In this document: in pieces, positions 60,466-64,000 of the stretch | How positions within the stretch are numbered: the stretch's first letter is position 1 | Layout of the letters: each line of letters begins with the position of its first letter | Source: Nocardioides salarius | GTDB taxonomy: Bacteria; Actinomycetota; Actinomycetes; Propionibacteriales; Nocardioidaceae | Length of the DNA: 64,000 nt | Reading direction: 5' to 3' | Assembly (NCBI RefSeq): GCF_016907435.1 | Contig: NZ_JAFBBZ010000001.1 | Span: 2,232,001 to 2,296,000, forward strand | Translations under genes and position numbers: made by a program | The notes under the pieces: generated by a model | What the model saw: the letters and a program-made list of their open reading frames with translations, nothing else | Told to the model about the DNA's origin: nothing | Database searches by the model: none

Positions 60466-63400
60466 GTGCACACCACTGCAGCGAGCCGTTCCACGCGCCA
60501 GCGCGGCATCGGCCTCATCTCCGCGGGACTCCTCGCGGCCGGAGTCGCGGCCTCGGTGCCGGCGGCCTCCGCCGCCGACGAGACCGCCACCCCCCAGGCG
60601 CCCACCGGCGCCGACGCCCTGACGTCCTACGACGCCGGGCGCTACGTCGTCGTGCTGCGTGACCCCGCGGCCGCGACGTACGCCGGCGGCGACCGCCGCT
60701 TCGCCGCCACCCGGGCCCCCCAGGGTGGTCAGTTCCGCGCCGACAGCGACAAGGTGCGCGCCTACACCGCGCACCTCGAGCGCACCCAGCGCACCGTCGC
60801 CGCCGATGCCGGCGTCGAGCCGGTCCTGAGCACCACCATCGCCAGCAACTCCTTCGTCGCCGACCTCAGCGCGAAGCAGGCCCTCGAGCTCGCCGGCGAC
60901 CGCCGGGTGCTGCTGGTGGAGAAGAACCAGGCGCGCGAGCTCGACACCTGGAACACCGGTGACTTCCTGGGCATGACCGGCAAGAAGGGCGCCTGGAAGA
61001 AGCAGGGTCCGCGGCCCAAGGCCGGCGACGGCGTGGTGGCCGGCGTCATCGACTCGGGCTACTGGCCCGAGTCGGAGTCCTTCTCGGGCAACGCCATCGG
61101 CGAGGAGCCCCGCACCAAGTGGGACATCTCGATGGACGCCGAGGGCAACACCCGCATGGAGAAGCTCGACGGGGGCGTCTTCACCGGCGTCTGCGAGGCC
61201 GGCGAGGAGTTCGAGGTCACGCTGTGCAACGACAAGGTGGTCGGGGCGCGCTACTACTCCGACTCCTTCGAGGCCCAGATCGCCTCGGGCGCCATCGAGA
61301 TGGCCGAGGACGAGTTCCTCTCCCCGCGTGACGGCGGCGGGCACGGCTCGCACACCGCCTCGACGACCGCGGGCAACATCGTGCGCGGCGTCGAGGTCGA
61401 GGGTCGTGAGTTCGGCAAGCTCTCGGGCATGGCCCCGGCCGCGAAGATCGCGGTCTACAAGGTCTGCTGGGAGGACACCGACCCCGACACGGGCGGCTGC
61501 TACACCGACGCCATCCTGGGCGCCATCGACGACGCCGTCGCCGACGGCGTCGACGTGCTGAACTTCTCGATCTCGGGCGCGACCGACACCGTCGTGGACT
61601 CCGTCGAGGTGGCCTTCGAGGGCGCGGCCGAGGCGGGCGTCTTCGTCGCGGCCTCCGCGGGCAACAGCGGCCCCGACGCCTCGACCGTGGCGCACAACAG
61701 CCCGTGGCTGACCACCGTCGCCTCGACCACGCACGTGAACTTCGAGAACACCGTCAAGCTGGGTGATGGCACCAAGCTGGTCGGCGCCTCGATCTCGGGC
61801 ACCCGACTGCCGCAGACCCCGCTCGTCGACTCGGTCTCGGTGGCCGGCACCGAGGATCTCGCCGACGCCGCGCTGTGCGGCCCGGACAGCCTCGACCCGG
61901 CCTTGGCCGAGGGCAAGATCGTGGTCTGCGACCGCGGCGCCTACGACCGGGTGGCCAAGTCCGCCGAGGTCGCCCGCGCCGGCGGTGTCGGCATGGTGAT
62001 GGTCAACCCGTCGGAGAACAGCCTCGACGCCGACTTCCACTCGGTCCCCACGATCCACCTCGACGAGGTCGACGGCGCGACGGTCTACGAGTACCTCGAC
62101 GAGGCCGGCACCGACGCCACCGCCGCGTTCCGCCTGGGCAACAAGACCGACAAGGTCACCCCGCTGCCGCAGGTCTCGGGCTTCTCCTCGCGCGGCCCGG
62201 CCGTCGCCAACGAGTCCGACATCCTCAAGCCCGACATCGCCGCACCGGGCTCGAGCGTGCTGGCCGCCGTCTCGCCCCCGACCAACGCCGGGCGCGACTA
62301 CGACCTGTACTCCGGCACCTCCATGGCCGCCCCGCACGTCGCGGGCCTGGGCGCCTTCCTGATGGGCACCTACCCGACCTGGTCGCCCCAGGACGTGCAG
62401 TCGGCGATGATGACCACCGCCAACCGCACCCGTACCGCCGACGGCAAGGGCTCGGGCGAGGCCCTCGCCCAGGGCGCCGGCATCGTGAACCCGAAGAAGT
62501 TCTTCAACCCGGGTTGGCACATCGGCTCCGGCGCGCGCGAGTGGCGCGGCTTCCTGACCGGCCAGGGCCTGCCCACCGGCGTCCCGGCGGTCCCGGCGAC
62601 CGAGGTCAACCTGCCCTCCATGGCTCAGGGCCAGGTGGCCGGCACGACCTCCTTCACCCGTACCATGGTCTCGACCATGGCCGGCACCTGGAAGGTCAAG
62701 GTCAACGTCCCCGGCTTCGAGGCGAGCGTCCCCGCGACCGTCACCGCCAAGCGCAAGGGCGACATCGAGGACCTCACCATCGAGTTCACCCGCACCGACG
62801 CGCCGCTGGGCGAGTTCTCGCAGGGTGTCGTGACGCTGGTCGGCCCGACCAAGATGCGTCTGCCGGTCGCGCTGCGCCCGGTCTCGGTCAAGGCCCCGCT
62901 CTCGGTCGAGGGCACCGCCACCGACGGCTCGACCACGGTCGAGATCACCCCGTCGACCACCGGTGAGCTGGCCATCGGCACCGCCGGCCTGGCGCAGGGC
63001 ATCTCGGCCGACGGTTCCGTCGACGAGGGAGACAGCGTGCTGTCGGAGTGCATCGAGATCCCCGAGGGCGTCGACTTCGCCCGCTTCGACCTCGACGCGA
63101 TCGACGACAGCAGCGACCTCGACCTGTACGTGTACGCCGCCGACTCGTGCGACCCGGCGACCATCTACGCCTACGCCGGCCAGTCCGCGACCGGCTCGGC
63201 CGACGAGCGGGTCGACATCACCGCTCCCGTGGCCGGGGCGTACTTCTTCGAGGTCGACGGCTACGCCGCCGGCTCCGAGGGCAGCCCGGTCGAGTACGAC
63301 TTCGACACCTTCCTCGTCGGAGCCGGTGCGGACCTCGGTGACCTCACCGTCGACCCCAACCCGGTGCCGACCCAGGCCCAGCAGCCCACGTCCTTCGACG

Positions 63401-63498
63401 TGAGCTGGACCGGCCTGGACGAGGGGGCGGAGTACCTCGGCCTGCTGACCTACGAGGGTGCGCTCGCGCCGACCGTCCTGTCGGTCTCCACCGAGTGA
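60466..63498 (+). CDS. Secreted S8 subtilisin-like serine protease with PA domain
   Basis: 1010 aa. Residues 1-37 are a signal peptide (SAGLLAAGVAASVPAASA). An inhibitor I9 propeptide is at ~60-160 (RYVVVLRDPAAATYAGG). The catalytic domain has Asp196 (GVIDSGYWP), His293 (GGHGSHTAST) and Ser619 (SGTSMAAPHVAG), with a PA domain inserted at ~430-560. The C-terminus holds a fibronectin III-like (~690-800) and PPC-like domain (~840-960). Start GTG 60466 has AGGAG 11 bases upstream. The layout resembles plant/actinobacterial PA-subtilases. It is probably an extracellular scavenging protease. Confidence 0.93.
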   Translation: MHTTAASRSTRQRGIGLISAGLLAAGVAASVPAASAADETATPQAPTGADALTSYDAGRYVVVLRDPAAATYAGGDRRFAATRAPQGGQFRADSDKVRAYTAHLERTQRTVAADAGVEPVLSTTIASNSFVADLSAKQALELAGDRRVLLVEKNQARELDTWNTGDFLGMTGKKGAWKKQGPRPKAGDGVVAGVIDSGYWPESESFSGNAIGEEPRTKWDISMDAEGNTRMEKLDGGVFTGVCEAGEEFEVTLCNDKVVGARYYSDSFEAQIASGAIEMAEDEFLSPRDGGGHGSHTASTTAGNIVRGVEVEGREFGKLSGMAPAAKIAVYKVCWEDTDPDTGGCYTDAILGAIDDAVADGVDVLNFSISGATDTVVDSVEVAFEGAAEAGVFVAASAGNSGPDASTVAHNSPWLTTVASTTHVNFENTVKLGDGTKLVGASISGTRLPQTPLVDSVSVAGTEDLADAALCGPDSLDPALAEGKIVVCDRGAYDRVAKSAEVARAGGVGMVMVNPSENSLDADFHSVPTIHLDEVDGATVYEYLDEAGTDATAAFRLGNKTDKVTPLPQVSGFSSRGPAVANESDILKPDIAAPGSSVLAAVSPPTNAGRDYDLYSGTSMAAPHVAGLGAFLMGTYPTWSPQDVQSAMMTTANRTRTADGKGSGEALAQGAGIVNPKKFFNPGWHIGSGAREWRGFLTGQGLPTGVPAVPATEVNLPSMAQGQVAGTTSFTRTMVSTMAGTWKVKVNVPGFEASVPATVTAKRKGDIEDLTIEFTRTDAPLGEFSQGVVTLVGPTKMRLPVALRPVSVKAPLSVEGTATDGSTTVEITPSTTGELAIGTAGLAQGISADGSVDEGDSVLSECIEIPEGVDFARFDLDAIDDSSDLDLYVYAADSCDPATIYAYAGQSATGSADERVDITAPVAGAYFFEVDGYAAGSEGSPVEYDFDTFLVGAGADLGDLTVDPNPVPTQAQQPTSFDVSWTGLDEGAEYLGLLTYEGALAPTVLSVSTE

Positions 63499-63522
63499 CC
63501 AGCTAGCAACCAGCACCACCCA

Positions 63523-63572
63523 GCACGCAGAGGCGGCCGTCCCGGGGACCGGGGCGGCCGCCTCGTGCGTGC
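63523..63572 (+). terminator. Long hairpin after subtilase gene
   Basis: GAGGCGGCCG (63530-63539) pairs with CGGCCGCCTC (63555-63564), with further inner pairing (CCC/GGG) and an outer GCACGC/GCGTGC arm (63523-63528, 63567-63572). Confidence 0.8.
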
Positions 63573-63586
63573 CGGCGGAAAACCGT

Positions 63587-63629
63587 TGCCTACCGGGTAT
63601 GCATACGTGGTATACATACCCGGTAGGCA
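63587..63629. promoter_or_regulatory. 43-bp near-perfect dyad, PadR operator/promoter
   Basis: Arms of 20 bases (TGCCTACCGGGTATGCATAC and its mirror with one mismatch) around GTG at 63607-63609. TTGCCT (63586-63591) and TATACA could form the promoter. It is 41 bases before the PadR gene, so is probably its autoregulatory site. Confidence 0.75.
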
Positions 63630-63669
63630 TGTCCCCAGGACGCGGGTCCTCGACGGGTGGAGGCACGAG

Positions 63670-64000
63670 ATGTCGGTCAAGCAGGCGCTGCTGGCGCTGC
63701 TGGAGCAGGAGCCGATGTACGGCTACCAGCTGCGCACGGAGTTCGAGGCCCGCACCGGGTCGGCGTGGCCACTCAACGTCGGGCAGGTCTACACGACCTT
63801 GACCCGGCTCGAGCGCGACGGGCTCGTCGAGCCCGCGGGTGCCGACGACGAGGGCCACGAGATCTGGCGGTTGACCGCCGCCGGCCACGACGAGGTCGCC
63901 ACCTGGTTCACCACCCCGGTCGCGCGCACCCAGCCGCCGCGCGACGAGCTGGCGATCAAGCTGGCCCTCGCGGTCACCGTGCCCGGCGTCGACGTCGGCA
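63670..64000 (+). CDS. PadR family transcriptional regulator (3' end outside window)
   Basis: The first 110 residues are in the window. The winged helix is evident: VKQALLALLEQEPMYGYQLR (~3-22) and LNVGQVYTTLTRLERDGLVE (~35-54), then WRLTAAGHDEVATWF. The helical C-terminal domain starts near the right edge. ATG 63670 has GGAGG seven bases upstream. It is preceded by a 43-bp dyad suited to a PadR dimer pair. PadR genes of this type often precede an ABC exporter, which would lie outside this window. Confidence 0.9.
   Translation, partial: MSVKQALLALLEQEPMYGYQLRTEFEARTGSAWPLNVGQVYTTLTRLERDGLVEPAGADDEGHEIWRLTAAGHDEVATWFTTPVARTQPPRDELAIKLALAVTVPGVDVG

Noticed and set aside
60316-63595. Shared AAACCGTTGCC before both the subtilase and the PadR gene
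   Set aside because: Eleven bases in a GC-rich sequence may match by chance, and the surrounding sequence is unrelated.
60382-63888. Long minus-strand open frame opposite the subtilase
   Set aside because: Composition is Gly/Val/Asp/Arg-rich with no domain; the subtilase on the other strand has complete catalytic motifs.

Overview
The window reads as chromosomal DNA of a very GC-rich actinobacterium, most likely Nocardioides or a close relative in the Nocardioidaceae. This is inferred from the strong G/C third-position bias, frequent GTG starts and apparent leaderless promoters. The gene families agree: a mycothiol-dependent-isomerase-like (TIGR03086) protein beside a TIGR02960 sigma factor, an EthA-type monooxygenase, DUF427, DUF2332, and a glpD/TetR/flavoprotein/diacylglycerol-kinase block ordered as in Mycobacterium tuberculosis Rv2249c-Rv2252. 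I see no phage, insertion sequence, CRISPR array, tRNA or rRNA. No stretch over 300 bases lacks a gene.

Layout. 0-10 kb: the 5' part of zwf, small conserved genes, a secreted GH6 cellulase, an SDR/TetR/acyl-CoA dehydrogenase group, an MFS transporter, a double-GNAT acetyltransferase and a YceI protein. 10-20 kb: glmS, a DeaD-type RNA helicase, a lipoprotein-type penicillin-binding protein, an aldehyde dehydrogenase, and a flotillin/NfeD-like pair. 20-28.4 kb: DUF2332, a LuxR regulator, an ECF sigma factor with its TIGR03086 partner, then the glycerophospholipid block (glpD-TetR divergent from an AgpS-like flavoprotein and a diacylglycerol kinase). 28.4-35 kb: a possible DUF2384-like protein, a secreted Thr/Ala-linker-PKD protein, pirin divergent from a GH1 beta-glucosidase, and a sulfotransferase/glycosyltransferase pair. 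35-46 kb: MalY-like lyase, HIT protein, dienoyl-CoA reductase and PadR (leftward) divergent from an amino-acid ABC importer; then an AMACR-like racemase, a class I glutamine amidotransferase, an EthA-like Baeyer-Villiger monooxygenase and CsbD. 46-51.6 kb: a second DEAD-box helicase, a CPBP protease and cydAB. 51.6-60.3 kb: a lipid module with a MerR regulator, fadA, fadB, a thioesterase, an APH-like kinase, a histidine phosphatase, a VanZ-RDD membrane protein and an SDR. 60.3-64 kb: a large secreted subtilase and the start of a second PadR gene.

How it fits together. Lipid metabolism dominates: two or three acyl-CoA/beta-oxidation groups, glycerol-3-phosphate oxidation linked to ether-lipid/DAG chemistry, and the racemase that feeds branched acyl-CoAs into beta-oxidation. 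A 17-bp dyad in front of both fadA and the racemase, placed identically relative to each predicted -10 box, suggests one MerR-controlled regulon. Several other operators are visible: a 17-bp palindrome that exactly fills the gap between two divergent start codons, a Rex-like site before cydA, and dyads at both PadR genes.

The most unusual non-coding signal is a 22-nt unit, itself an imperfect palindrome, present as 2-3 tandem copies at four intergenic sites; at two of these the repeat contains the stop codon of the upstream gene. Strand and coordinates were derived by hand, so promoter calls are inferences.
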